From NCBI GenBank assembly GCA_018375675.1, contig JAHACW010000004.1:1-64000 (forward strand): a stretch of 64,000 nt of DNA, in the 5' to 3' direction. The position numbers and the translations under genes were made by a program. This DNA comes from Actinomyces sp. (GTDB taxonomy: Bacteria; Actinomycetota; Actinomycetes; Actinomycetales; Actinomycetaceae). The notes under the pieces are model-generated. The model saw only the letters and a list, made by a program, of their open reading frames with translations. It was not told the DNA's origin and did not search any database. Of the stretch, positions 33,480 through 41,459 are shown in pieces (position 1 is the stretch's first letter; the number at the start of each line of letters is the position of its first letter).

Positions 33480-35465
33480 TCAGGAGCCGGCCGCGACGCG
33501 GATCGCTCGGACCTGGGTGGCCTTCACGCTCACCCACAGGCCCTCGCCGACACCGAGGCCCAGGTCAGACCATGCGGCGGCGGTGACACGGGCGGTCACC
33601 GACACGTCCTCCACGAGCGCCACGCGCACGCTCACGAGGGAGCCATCGACGTCGATGCCCGCGACGACACCGGGCAGGACTGAGCGCGGCGAGGCATGGG
33701 CTTCCTCGCGGGACAGTGCCACGGACTCGGGAGCGAAGGTAAGGGCGACGCGCGCCGACTCCTCGCCAGGGCCAACGCTGTCGGAAGCCGCCCACAGCGC
33801 CCCCTCGCCGATGCGCACGCCAACCATGCCGGGGCGCGCCACAGTAGGCCCACTCACGATGTTGAGCCCCGCCAAGCGGGCCGCGAACACCGACGCAGGC
33901 GAGGCGAGAACGCGGGCGGGTTCGCCCTCCTCGACGATGCGCCCCTCCCCCATGACGATCATGTGGGAGGCGAGGGACAGGACCTCGGCGATGTCGTGGG
34001 AGACCAGCAGGGTCGTGATGCCGGCACCCGCCAGGCGCTCGCGCAGGACGGCGGAGACCTGGGCGGTGGCCTCGACATCGAGCGCGGCGGTGGGCTCGTC
34101 GAGGATGAGGACCTCGGGGCGGAAGACGAGGGCACGCGCGATCGCGACGCGGGCTGCCTGGCCGCCCGACAGGTCGGAGGCGCGCTTGTGCGCGAGGTCG
34201 GCGATCCCCACGGCGTGCAGCTGTTCGATGGCGGCCGCCCGGGCCTCGGCACGCCCCACTCCGCGCACACGCAGGGGGAAGGCGACGTTGGCAGCCACGC
34301 TCATATGGGTGAAGATGCGGGGCGCCTGGGAGACCATGGCGACGCCGCGCCGGCGCGCGGGCACGAACGTGGCGGCATCATCGACGACGCGCTCGCCGAC
34401 GCTCACGGTCCCGCTATCCAGGCGCAGGGTCCCTGCGATCACCTCGGCGAGCGTCGACTTTCCGGCGCCGTTGTGGCCGACGACGGCAGTGACGAGGCCG
34501 GGGCGAAGCTCCGCGTCCACGTCCCAGCCGCGCGCGCTCACCGTTCCGGCGACGCGCACGGCCACGCCCTCCCCCGCTTCTCCCGCGAGCGCGGAGGGGG
34601 CCACAGTGGGGCGAGCGGACGAATCAGCGGAAGCGGAGGCGAGCCCATGCCTCGTGACACGAAGGAGCGAGGCGATCCTTCCCCACGGGGTTTCCGTGAG
34701 CGCGACGACGGCGGCTGCGACGCCGAGGAGGACCACACCGAGCGCGAGGGCCAGGTCCGCGTCGGACTCGCGGGCCAGGTAGATCTGGAGGGGCATCGTG
34801 CGGGTGACGCCCTGCATGGACCCCGCAAAGGTGAGGGTCGCGCCGAACTCGCCGAGGCAGCGGGCCAGAGCGAGGGCGGCGCCGCGCCCGAGGCCGGGCA
34901 GGATCGTGGGCAGGGTGATCTGCCAGAACACGCGCGTGGGAGAGGCCCCCAGGGAGGAAGCCATCTCATCAAGTCCCTGCTCGCGGGCGCGCAGCGCGGA
35001 CTCGAGGGTGACGATGAGGAAGGGCAGGGAGACGAAGACCTGCGCAATGACGACGGCGGTGGTCGTGAAGGCGATGTCGAGGCCGGCGCCGCCAAGGAGC
35101 GCGCCGAGGGTCGAGCGCCTGCCGAAGGCCGCGAGCAGCGCGATGCCGGCGACGACGGGAGGCAGCGAGAGCGGTAGGGCGACGAGGATGCGGGCGGCGC
35201 GCACGCCTCGCCACGAGCGGGACAGCAGGAGGGCCGCGGGGACGCCGAGGAGGAGGTCGACTCCGAGGGCGATCAGACACGTGCGCAGCGACAGGCCGAG
35301 GGCGTCGCGAGCCTCCGGGGTCGCGAGGGTCGCGCCGAGGGTGGCCCAGTTGACGCGCCCCAGCATGAAGGCCAGGGGCAAGACCAAGAAGCACAGGGCG
35401 AGCGCGCCGAGGCCCCCCGCCCAGACGGGCAGGGGGCTGACGGCGGGCGTCCTGCGTGACTTCAC
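33480..35465 (-). CDS. modBC: Molybdate ABC transporter, permease and ATPase fused (ModBC)
   Basis: 661 residues. The N-terminal part (about 1-260) is a ModB-type permease with five to six spans and the cytoplasmic loop EQGLDEMASSLGASPTRVFWQITLP. The middle (about 300-520) is a ModC-type ATPase with Walker A GHNGAGKST, signature LSGGQAARV, Walker B VLILDEPTAALD and the SHD switch His. The last ~120 residues are a TOBE-like oxyanion-sensing domain. ModB and ModC are separate in E. coli. The start is GTG, 9 bp after the modA stop, in one operon. It supplies molybdate for the cofactor genes in this window. Confidence 0.92.
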   Translation of the reverse strand: MKSRRTPAVSPLPVWAGGLGALALCFLVLPLAFMLGRVNWATLGATLATPEARDALGLSLRTCLIALGVDLLLGVPAALLLSRSWRGVRAARILVALPLSLPPVVAGIALLAAFGRRSTLGALLGGAGLDIAFTTTAVVIAQVFVSLPFLIVTLESALRAREQGLDEMASSLGASPTRVFWQITLPTILPGLGRGAALALARCLGEFGATLTFAGSMQGVTRTMPLQIYLARESDADLALALGVVLLGVAAAVVALTETPWGRIASLLRVTRHGLASASADSSARPTVAPSALAGEAGEGVAVRVAGTVSARGWDVDAELRPGLVTAVVGHNGAGKSTLAEVIAGTLRLDSGTVSVGERVVDDAATFVPARRRGVAMVSQAPRIFTHMSVAANVAFPLRVRGVGRAEARAAAIEQLHAVGIADLAHKRASDLSGGQAARVAIARALVFRPEVLILDEPTAALDVEATAQVSAVLRERLAGAGITTLLVSHDIAEVLSLASHMIVMGEGRIVEEGEPARVLASPASVFAARLAGLNIVSGPTVARPGMVGVRIGEGALWAASDSVGPGEESARVALTFAPESVALSREEAHASPRSVLPGVVAGIDVDGSLVSVRVALVEDVSVTARVTAAAWSDLGLGVGEGLWVSVKATQVRAIRVAAGS

Positions 35466-35474
35466 GCGTCGATG

Positions 35475-36269
35475 TTACTTCGCGGCGGGCGTGAAGCCCG
35501 CATCTTCGAGGATCTTCTGACCCTCAGCGGACAGGACCAGGTCGATCCACTTCTGACCCAGGTCCTTCTTGGTCGAGGCGCTCACGAGGGCAATCGGGTA
35601 CTTGTTGACGGCCTCGTCGGCGCCCTGGATGGCGACGGTCTCGACGGCATCACCCTCGGCGAGGGCGTCGGTCTTGTAGACGATGCCGGCGTCGGCCTGG
35701 CCAGAGGAGACCTTGCCGCGCACGTCGGTGACGGCCTGCTCCTCGGAGACGGGGTTCAGGGTCACGCCGAGCTTCTCGGTGAGGGTCTTGGTGAGCTTTC
35801 CGCAGGGGACCTCGGGCGCGCAGACGACCAGCTTGACGCCGTCGAGCGAGGAGTCGAGGCCGGTCACGCCCGCCGGGTTGCCAGGCGTCGTGATGAGGGT
35901 GAGGGTGTTGGTGACGAAGATGGTCTGCGCGTCGACCTGGGAGGCGTCGGCGGCCTTCTTCATGGTGGATTCGTTGGCGGTGGCCAAGACATCGACGTCG
36001 GCGCCCTCGCCGAGCTGGGTCACGAGGTCCTGGGAGCCGGCGAAGTTGAAGCGCACGTCCACTCCGGGGTTAGCCTCCTCGAAGATCTCTTCGAGCTCGC
36101 CGAAGGTCTCGGTGAGGGAGGCGGCGGCGTAGACGTTGAGGACGGTGGTCTCGGCGGGCTGCGTCGCCTCGGCCGAGGCCGTGGACTCGGCAGGGGTGGA
36201 GCCGCCCGCGCAGGCTGCGAGTGCCAGGGCGGCGGCGCCGATGGCGGGGAGGATGCGAAGGTAACGCAC
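35475..36269 (-). CDS. modA: Molybdate-binding lipoprotein ModA
   Basis: 264 residues from GTG 36269, which is preceded at proper spacing by AAGGAGA; a longer frame from 36314 lacks a ribosome site. The signal peptide ends in the lipobox ALAAC (Cys near 20), so the mature protein is lipid-anchored outside. Family marks are LNVYAAASLTETFGELEEIFE, FNFAGSQDLVTQLGEGADVDVLATANESTM, and FVTNTLTLITTPGNPAGV. It passes molybdate or tungstate to ModBC, encoded directly downstream. Confidence 0.95.
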   Translation of the reverse strand: MRYLRILPAIGAAALALAACAGGSTPAESTASAEATQPAETTVLNVYAAASLTETFGELEEIFEEANPGVDVRFNFAGSQDLVTQLGEGADVDVLATANESTMKKAADASQVDAQTIFVTNTLTLITTPGNPAGVTGLDSSLDGVKLVVCAPEVPCGKLTKTLTEKLGVTLNPVSEEQAVTDVRGKVSSGQADAGIVYKTDALAEGDAVETVAIQGADEAVNKYPIALVSASTKKDLGQKWIDLVLSAEGQKILEDAGFTPAAK

Positions 36270-36332
36270 GCGAATCTCCTTTTGAGAGGGAAGGGAACAT
36301 ATTAAATCTAACAAGCCGAGATGCGGACGCGC

Positions 36333-36362
36333 AACGATTCACTCACGCTCATCCGAATCGTT
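36333..36362. promoter_or_regulatory. Candidate operator between modA and the mog-like gene
   Basis: AACGATTC (36333-36340) and its exact inverse GAATCGTT (36355-36362) are 14 bp apart, in the divergent A+T-rich gap of 343 bp between modA and mog. The layout suits a dimeric regulator of molybdate uptake. The rest of the gap also holds ACTTATACAC and TAGGAT elements near 36570-36595, before the mog ribosome site. Confidence 0.5.
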
Positions 36363-36613
36363 ACTTTTGCTTTTAATATCAGGGAAACATGCGCACATAT
36401 TTAACTTGTATAAACCCATCATAAAACGGGTTATTCTGCGACGTGCACGTTGCCGCGACCACCTCTCAACAAGCGCTGACGCCCGCAGCCTTCTTTTCCC
36501 TCGGCCCACGCCCGCACAAAATCGCCTCGCGACCACGCTCAGCTCCCAGACCCACCCCTACAGCAGGAAGGGACTAGGATCACACTTATACACATTCGCC
36601 ACCGGAGGACACC

Positions 36614-37126
36614 ATGCCCAAGCCTGTCGACTACGACCTCAGCCAGATCAGCGCCCACGTCATCACCTATTCGGACCGCATCCAGCGCGGTACGAAGGAG
36701 GACCGGGCGACCCCCGCCTGCACGGCGGCGCTGGCCGAGGCCGGCCTGGGTCCCGTGACGGTCGCGGCGATCCCCGAGAGCGCCGACATCCTCGAGACGG
36801 AGATTCGCGGCTCGCTCGAGGCCGGCGCCCGCTTCATCCTGGTCCTGGGCGGCTCGGGTTTCGGCGTGGGCAACTACGCACCCGAGGTCGTCCGCTCCAT
36901 CGTCGAGGTCGAGATCCCCGGCATCGCCGAGCAGATCCGCGCCCACGGCCTAACGAACACTCCCCTGTCGGGCCTGTCCCGAGAGGTCGTCGGCGTGACC
37001 GCGCGCGATTCCTCGGGCGCACTCATCATCTCCTCTCCCGGCTCGCGGGGCGGTGCGCTCGACACCCTCGAGGTCGTCACGCCACTGCTCACCGCGATCT
37101 TCCACCAGCTCGACGAGCAGCGCTAA
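36614..37126 (+). CDS. MogA/MoaB-family molybdopterin protein (divergent)
   Basis: 170 residues, full-length for the family that adenylylates molybdopterin before metal insertion. C-terminal SPGSRGGALDTLEVVTPLL matches the family, but the normally strict TGGTG[VL]xPRDVTPEA loop reads LGGSGFGVGNYAPEVV, lacking the RD pair. It may have another substrate or be a regulatory relative, since a canonical paralogue lies at 56163-56654. ATG follows CCGGAGGA. Divergent from modA. Confidence 0.8.
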   Translation: MPKPVDYDLSQISAHVITYSDRIQRGTKEDRATPACTAALAEAGLGPVTVAAIPESADILETEIRGSLEAGARFILVLGGSGFGVGNYAPEVVRSIVEVEIPGIAEQIRAHGLTNTPLSGLSREVVGVTARDSSGALIISSPGSRGGALDTLEVVTPLLTAIFHQLDEQR

Positions 37127-37157
37127 CCCCCTCCCCCACCCCTCCCCTCCCCAATGT

Positions 37158-37262
37158 CGCACGTAATTTGGATTTCCTAAATATTCTTAGGCACCCTGAA
37201 AACCTTGAAATAGCAACGTTCCCATTTCAAAACCCGAAAGGTTAACATGGGAATTACGTGCG
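37158..37262. repeat. A+T-rich segment bounded by an 11-bp inverted repeat
   Basis: CGCACGTAATT (37158-37168) and AATTACGTGCG (37252-37262) bound about 105 bp of low GC, with an inner TTCCCAT/ATGGGAA pair and CCTAAATATTCTTAGG. It could be a small RNA or a miniature mobile element. Confidence 0.65.
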
Positions 37263-37302
37263 GAATTGTGGGGGACGCTCGACTGTAGCTTTTCGAGCGG
37301 GC

Positions 37303-37344
37303 AAGCGCCGCCCACCTGCGTCGATACGCGGCGGGCGGCGCTTT
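37303..37344. terminator. Stem-loop between convergent mog-like and MBL genes
   Basis: An 11-bp stem AAGCGCCGCCC/GGGCGGCGCTT (37303-37313 with 37333-37343), followed by TTGTG on the plus strand. It probably ends transcripts from one or both sides. Confidence 0.55.
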
Positions 37345-37369
37345 GTGAGGTTGTTCGCCGAGGCCTCGA

Positions 37370-39415
37370 TTAGGAGGCGTAGCCGACCCAGCGTCCCGAC
37401 GAAGAGAAGATCGAAGAGCGACCGTCGATCTCATGCGTGCCGGTGACCATGGCACCTGCTTCATCCATGTAGTACCAAGCACCGTGATCCAGGATCCAGC
37501 CGGTTGCCATCGCGCCGCTACCACTCAAGTAGTACCAAGAGCTCCCACCGTTCAGCCAGCCGGTCATCATGGCGCCGGAGGAACTGCTGTAGTACCAGAT
37601 GGTCCCGTCCTGGAACCATCCGGTGGCCATCGCGCCGGAGGATGCGAAGTAGTACCAAGCACCGTGGTCGTAGAACCACCCGGTCGCCATCGAACCGCTG
37701 GAGCTCAGGTAGTACCAAGAACCGCCGCCATTCATCCAGCCGGTGACCATTGCACCCGACGAGTTCAGGTAGTACCAGGTACCACCAATCTGCTTCCATC
37801 CGGTGACCATCGCGCCGGTTTGCTCGTCAAGGTAGTACCAGGAACCCCCATTGGCCATCCATCCAAGCGTGGCACGCCCACCGGTCAGGTAGTACCAGGA
37901 TCCGTCGATCCAGGTCCATCCGCTGCCCGAGGGATGCCCTGCGGAATCCAGGTAGTACCAGGCTTTTCCGTCATGAATCCAGCCGGTCGCCATCGCACCG
38001 GTGGCGTCCATCCAGTACCACTGACCGCCGTCATACACCCAGGTGCTGGCCTCGGCGGAGGGCTTGCCCGCGAAGTAGTACCAGGACCCACTCGCCCCCT
38101 TCCACCAGCCGGTCGTGGCCGCGGGGCGCCCGCCATTGAACCACCAGGCGCGCGGACTTTCTTGGCCGTACTCATGCCCCCAGGAAGCGGCCGAGAAGTC
38201 GGAGTAGGAGATGCCAGCAGATGAGAAAGTAGCGATTACCGAGGCGATGCCAGCGCTTCCTACCTCAGACATCGGCGCCCAGAGCACGTCACCGTGAATG
38301 ACCTTCTCAGTGAGATTATCGGGTGTGTAAGACTCCGAACCCGTCTGGATGATCGCGGTGGGATCCAGCGCCTCCATGAAGGGAGGAAAGTTTGAGCTGC
38401 GTAGGCCGTGGTGGCCAGCCTTGAGCATGTCGACCTTGCCGACAACCTGAGCAACGCGCGCCTCGAAGCCGTTGTGCTTGCTCCAGTCTGCCTCGGTGTC
38501 CATGAGGTCGGCTGCGAGGAAGGCGCTACGCCCGAAGGCACTCACCTTCGCGCCCCACCCCATGAGGTTCGCGTCGGTCGTGCCCGTGACCTTATAGGTT
38601 TCATTGGGATCGAAGGGGATGAGCTGGACATCCATGTCACCGAGTTGGACGTGGGTGTTGTAGCCGTCGACCTTCTGCACGAACTGGGCTCCGTAGGTCT
38701 TCTGTGCCCACTTAGCGGCATCCACCATGTGGTCGTAGACCCACTGGTTGTCCCACAGACCATCGGGGTTGGTGATCCACTTGTCGGAGTATTCGGGGCT
38801 GAAGATGACCTTCGGGCGGAACTTCCTGATGATCTCGTCCGCGTTGTCGATGTGGTCGGAGTGGGCGTGCGTGCCCAGGTAGAACGCGAGGTTCGAGGAA
38901 GTGACCCCGTGCTTGGACATGTAACCGAGAACCCAGTCGGTATCCCCCACCCAACCGGGGACCACGCCGCTGCGCAGCGGGTAACGCGGATCCTTGCCGT
39001 CGGGGGCGCCGACACCCTCGGCGCCGTCGATCATGGCGAAGACGCCTCGAGACTCGAGCAGGATGGCATCCGCAGAACCCGTCGTCTTGAGGACGTGAAT
39101 GCGGGTGGGGCCGTCCGTGCCGGGGAAGGTGTAGACCTGCGCGTCGACGCCGTCCCCGCTTTCTTCCTCGGACGAGGCCGTGGCGTCGTCGGCGGTTTCG
39201 GTTTCCTCCGCGGCCGCAGGAGAGAGCGCGGTGTCGGGGGCGGAAACACCGGAGTCGGAGCTCGACGTGTCGAGGTCGGCAGACTCCATGTCGCCATGCA
39301 TGTCCTGGCCACCTGTCGGAGCGGCGGCAGTGGCGGGAGCGAGGGACGCGACGAGAATTCCTGACAGCACTGCCAGTCCGAGTCGCTGCCACAGTTGTCC
39401 GTGACGAAGATTCAT
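37370..39415 (-). CDS. Secreted metallo-beta-lactamase-fold protein with 11 choline-binding-type repeats (Pce-like)
   Basis: 681 residues from ATG 39415, chosen because AAGGAG lies 5 nt upstream. Signal peptide (about 8-32, ending ATAAA), then an acidic Ser/Glu/Asp linker, then an MBL domain with THAHSDHID (zinc ligands), further His/Asp in AADLMDTEAD and AGHHGLRS. The C-terminal ~240 residues are 11 repeats of about 20 residues built as GxWYYLxxxGAMxTGW, the choline-binding type. Domain order resembles pneumococcal phosphorylcholine esterase Pce/CbpE. It probably sits on choline- or similarly decorated cell-wall polymer and may hydrolyse phosphodiesters; the substrate is unproven. Confidence 0.87.
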   Translation of the reverse strand: MNLRHGQLWQRLGLAVLSGILVASLAPATAAAPTGGQDMHGDMESADLDTSSSDSGVSAPDTALSPAAAEETETADDATASSEEESGDGVDAQVYTFPGTDGPTRIHVLKTTGSADAILLESRGVFAMIDGAEGVGAPDGKDPRYPLRSGVVPGWVGDTDWVLGYMSKHGVTSSNLAFYLGTHAHSDHIDNADEIIRKFRPKVIFSPEYSDKWITNPDGLWDNQWVYDHMVDAAKWAQKTYGAQFVQKVDGYNTHVQLGDMDVQLIPFDPNETYKVTGTTDANLMGWGAKVSAFGRSAFLAADLMDTEADWSKHNGFEARVAQVVGKVDMLKAGHHGLRSSNFPPFMEALDPTAIIQTGSESYTPDNLTEKVIHGDVLWAPMSEVGSAGIASVIATFSSAGISYSDFSAASWGHEYGQESPRAWWFNGGRPAATTGWWKGASGSWYYFAGKPSAEASTWVYDGGQWYWMDATGAMATGWIHDGKAWYYLDSAGHPSGSGWTWIDGSWYYLTGGRATLGWMANGGSWYYLDEQTGAMVTGWKQIGGTWYYLNSSGAMVTGWMNGGGSWYYLSSSGSMATGWFYDHGAWYYFASSGAMATGWFQDGTIWYYSSSSGAMMTGWLNGGSSWYYLSGSGAMATGWILDHGAWYYMDEAGAMVTGTHEIDGRSSIFSSSGRWVGYAS

Positions 39416-39489
39416 GAGCACTCCTTAGTGGAATAGGTCACCAGATACTTACTAGCTAAACCTACACCCAAAGGTGCGTTACCCACAAA

Positions 39490-40122
39490 TCAGTTGCTCA
39501 GGAAGCTCTCCCACCAGGCCACATCCTCGGGGATATCGACATCCCGACACACGTCGGCGCTCACGCTCACCCGCTCAACCTCGAGGGCGCGCAACACCCG
39601 GCGCACCCCCATTCCGCGTACTGATCCGAGGGCGGCCACGGCCTCGTCGATCACGCGACGCAGCGCACCCGCACGATAGACGCCCATGAGGTACTGATCG
39701 AAAGGCTCCGGATCCCCGCCACGCGCGATACGCCCATCACTACTCTCACCCAACGCGGGTTCGAGGAGAGCGGGCAGGAAAGCACCCACACCGGGAGCGT
39801 CGACGGACACAACCACGACGAGGACATCGTCGCCGACGCTCAGCGCGCGCAAGCCTGCGTCGATACCGGCCAGCGGGCCGCCGCTCGGCGGATCCTCAAG
39901 GGTACGCAGGACACCGTCGGGGACGCGCACACTGGGTGGCACAACAGCCACGCACCCAGCGCCGCACACCTCCATCAAGACCCCGCACACGCGGTCGATC
40001 AAGCGCACGCCACCCAGTATCAGATCCGGCTTGGAGACGCCACCCAGGCGCTCTCCCCCACCGCCGCCGACGACGAGCGCGGCAACGTCAGCGCGAGGAG
40101 CGGCCACGGGACTCAGTTCCAC
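39490..40122 (-). CDS. mobA: Molybdenum cofactor guanylyltransferase
   Basis: About 210 residues. Attaches GMP to molybdopterin to give the guanine dinucleotide form needed by NarG. The nucleotide-binding start LVVGGGGGERLGGVSKPDLILGG is a degenerate form of the family's LAGGxSxRMGxDK; PSGGPLAGIDAGL and VVSVDAPGVG follow. Two GTG codons (40122 and 40107) are possible starts and neither has a good ribosome site; the first overlaps the moeB stop by 10 nt. The frame remains open upstream to 40410 but that part is antisense-like text. Last gene of the HTH-MoaD, moaE, moeB, mobA group. Confidence 0.82.
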   Translation of the reverse strand: MELSPVAAPRADVAALVVGGGGGERLGGVSKPDLILGGVRLIDRVCGVLMEVCGAGCVAVVPPSVRVPDGVLRTLEDPPSGGPLAGIDAGLRALSVGDDVLVVVVSVDAPGVGAFLPALLEPALGESSDGRIARGGDPEPFDQYLMGVYRAGALRRVIDEAVAALGSVRGMGVRRVLRALEVERVSVSADVCRDVDIPEDVAWWESFLSN

Positions 40123-40937
40123 GGGGCGAAGGTCAGCACGTCGGCGCGCTGCGTCGCCGCATCCGTCATGAGGACGCGCCCGATCAGCGGCTCGCCGAAG
40201 CCCACCAGCAGCTTGATGGCCTCCGTCGCCATCGCGGTACCCGCCTGACCGACCACGGGACCAAGCACGCCAACCTTCGGCGAGGCCGGGGTCGTCCCGG
40301 GAGCAGGCTTGACCGGGTGCAGGCTCCGCAGCGTCAACGACGGCACGGGGGCCGGCGCCGCAGCCCAGAACACGCTCACCTGGAAGGCCATCGACACGAC
40401 CGTGCCCCACACCAGCGGGACACCAGAATCCGCGCAGTAGTCCGCCACCAGGTACTTCGAGTCAAAGCTATCCGTACACTCGACGATCAGGTCCCACTCG
40501 CGGCCATGCTCGTCCAGCCACTCGCGAGTCACGTGCCCGTAGCGCTCAAAGTGCACAGAAGAGTTCAGTCCGCTCAGGTGACGCACCGCGGAATCCGGCT
40601 TCGGATCCCCCACATCACCCTCACCATGAAGAAGCTGACGCTGAAGGTTCGACACCTCGACCACGTCGGAATCGCAGATGCCGATCGTGCCAATGCCCGC
40701 CGCCGTCAGGTACAGGAGGACGGGGGAGCCGAGGCCGCCCGCACCCACCACGAGCACGCGAGCTGCTGCCAGGCGCGCCTGACCGGCCTCGCCAATACCG
40801 GACACCAGCCAGTTGCGACGGAAACGCTCCAGCGCGGGGTCCCCGGCCTCGTACGGGACGGGCTGATTGATCAGCGGAAGCGCGACGGTGCGACCCGAAA
40901 CGGCCGCATCGCGGGAAAAAGGATCGCCGATCGTCAT
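40113..40937 (-). CDS. moeB: Adenylyltransferase MoeB/ThiF family
   Basis: 274 residues. Activates the C-terminal glycine of MoaD as acyl-adenylate so that sulfur can be loaded. E1-type nucleotide fold: VLVVGAGGLGSPVLLYLTAAGIG, DSDVVEVSNLQRQLLH, CTDSFDSKYLVADYC, GTVVSMAFQVSVF. The two CxxC zinc pairs of E. coli MoeB are not evident, and the C-terminal rhodanese domain of some actinobacterial homologues is absent. It starts 1 bp after the moaE stop. The MoaD partner is probably the C-terminal domain of the nearby fusion protein. Confidence 0.92.
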   Translation of the reverse strand: MTIGDPFSRDAAVSGRTVALPLINQPVPYEAGDPALERFRRNWLVSGIGEAGQARLAAARVLVVGAGGLGSPVLLYLTAAGIGTIGICDSDVVEVSNLQRQLLHGEGDVGDPKPDSAVRHLSGLNSSVHFERYGHVTREWLDEHGREWDLIVECTDSFDSKYLVADYCADSGVPLVWGTVVSMAFQVSVFWAAAPAPVPSLTLRSLHPVKPAPGTTPASPKVGVLGPVVGQAGTAMATEAIKLLVGFGEPLIGRVLMTDAATQRADVLTFAPWN

Positions 40938-40938
40938 C

Positions 40939-41358
40939 TCACAGACCCGACCAGTTGTGAGAGCCGTCGGTCAATTCCTGCTTCTTCCAGATCGGGAGCT
41001 TCGCCTTCACTTCCTCGACAATGGCCTCGACCGCGCGGAATGCCTGCGCGCGATGCTCCGCAGCGACGGCGACGACCATCGCGTCCTCACCGATCTCCAG
41101 ATGCCCCACGCGGTGCCACGCGACGATGCAATGCACGCCCGGGCGATCCTTGAATTCCATGACGATGTCCCGCAGAATCTGCTGCGATGAGGGGTGCGAG
41201 GAATACTCGATCGCATCCACGCTCTCTCCGCCGTCATGGTTACGCACAACCCCAATAAAGGACGCCACGGCACCACACGTATCCCGACGTGCGCTATCAA
41301 TCAGCGCGCCAGTATCCAGCGGCTCATCGGTGATGCCGGTTGCAATCTCAGCTGACAT
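40939..41358 (-). CDS. moaE: Molybdopterin synthase large subunit
   Basis: 139 residues. With thiocarboxylated MoaD it converts precursor Z (cPMP) into molybdopterin. Family marks: CGAVASFIGVVRNHDGG, IEYSSHPSSQQIL, VAWHRVGHLEIGEDAMVVAVAAEHRAQAF and the catalytic KAKLPIWKKQ. ATG 41358 follows GGAGGAT; an upstream ATG (41394) has none. Confidence 0.96.
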   Translation of the reverse strand: MSAEIATGITDEPLDTGALIDSARRDTCGAVASFIGVVRNHDGGESVDAIEYSSHPSSQQILRDIVMEFKDRPGVHCIVAWHRVGHLEIGEDAMVVAVAAEHRAQAFRAVEAIVEEVKAKLPIWKKQELTDGSHNWSGL

Positions 41359-41459
41359 TGAATCCTCCAGGGACGGGAGTGCCTTCCCCCTCATCTTACG
41401 CGGGAGCGGCCAGGATTATTTTACAACCCTGACCGCCCCACACAAATGACTAAAAAATC

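Noticed and set aside
39490-40410. A 306-residue MobA with a long N-terminus
   Set aside because: The first ~96 residues overlap moeB and are Arg/Gly-rich shadow text; the MobA fold begins after the GTG at 40122.
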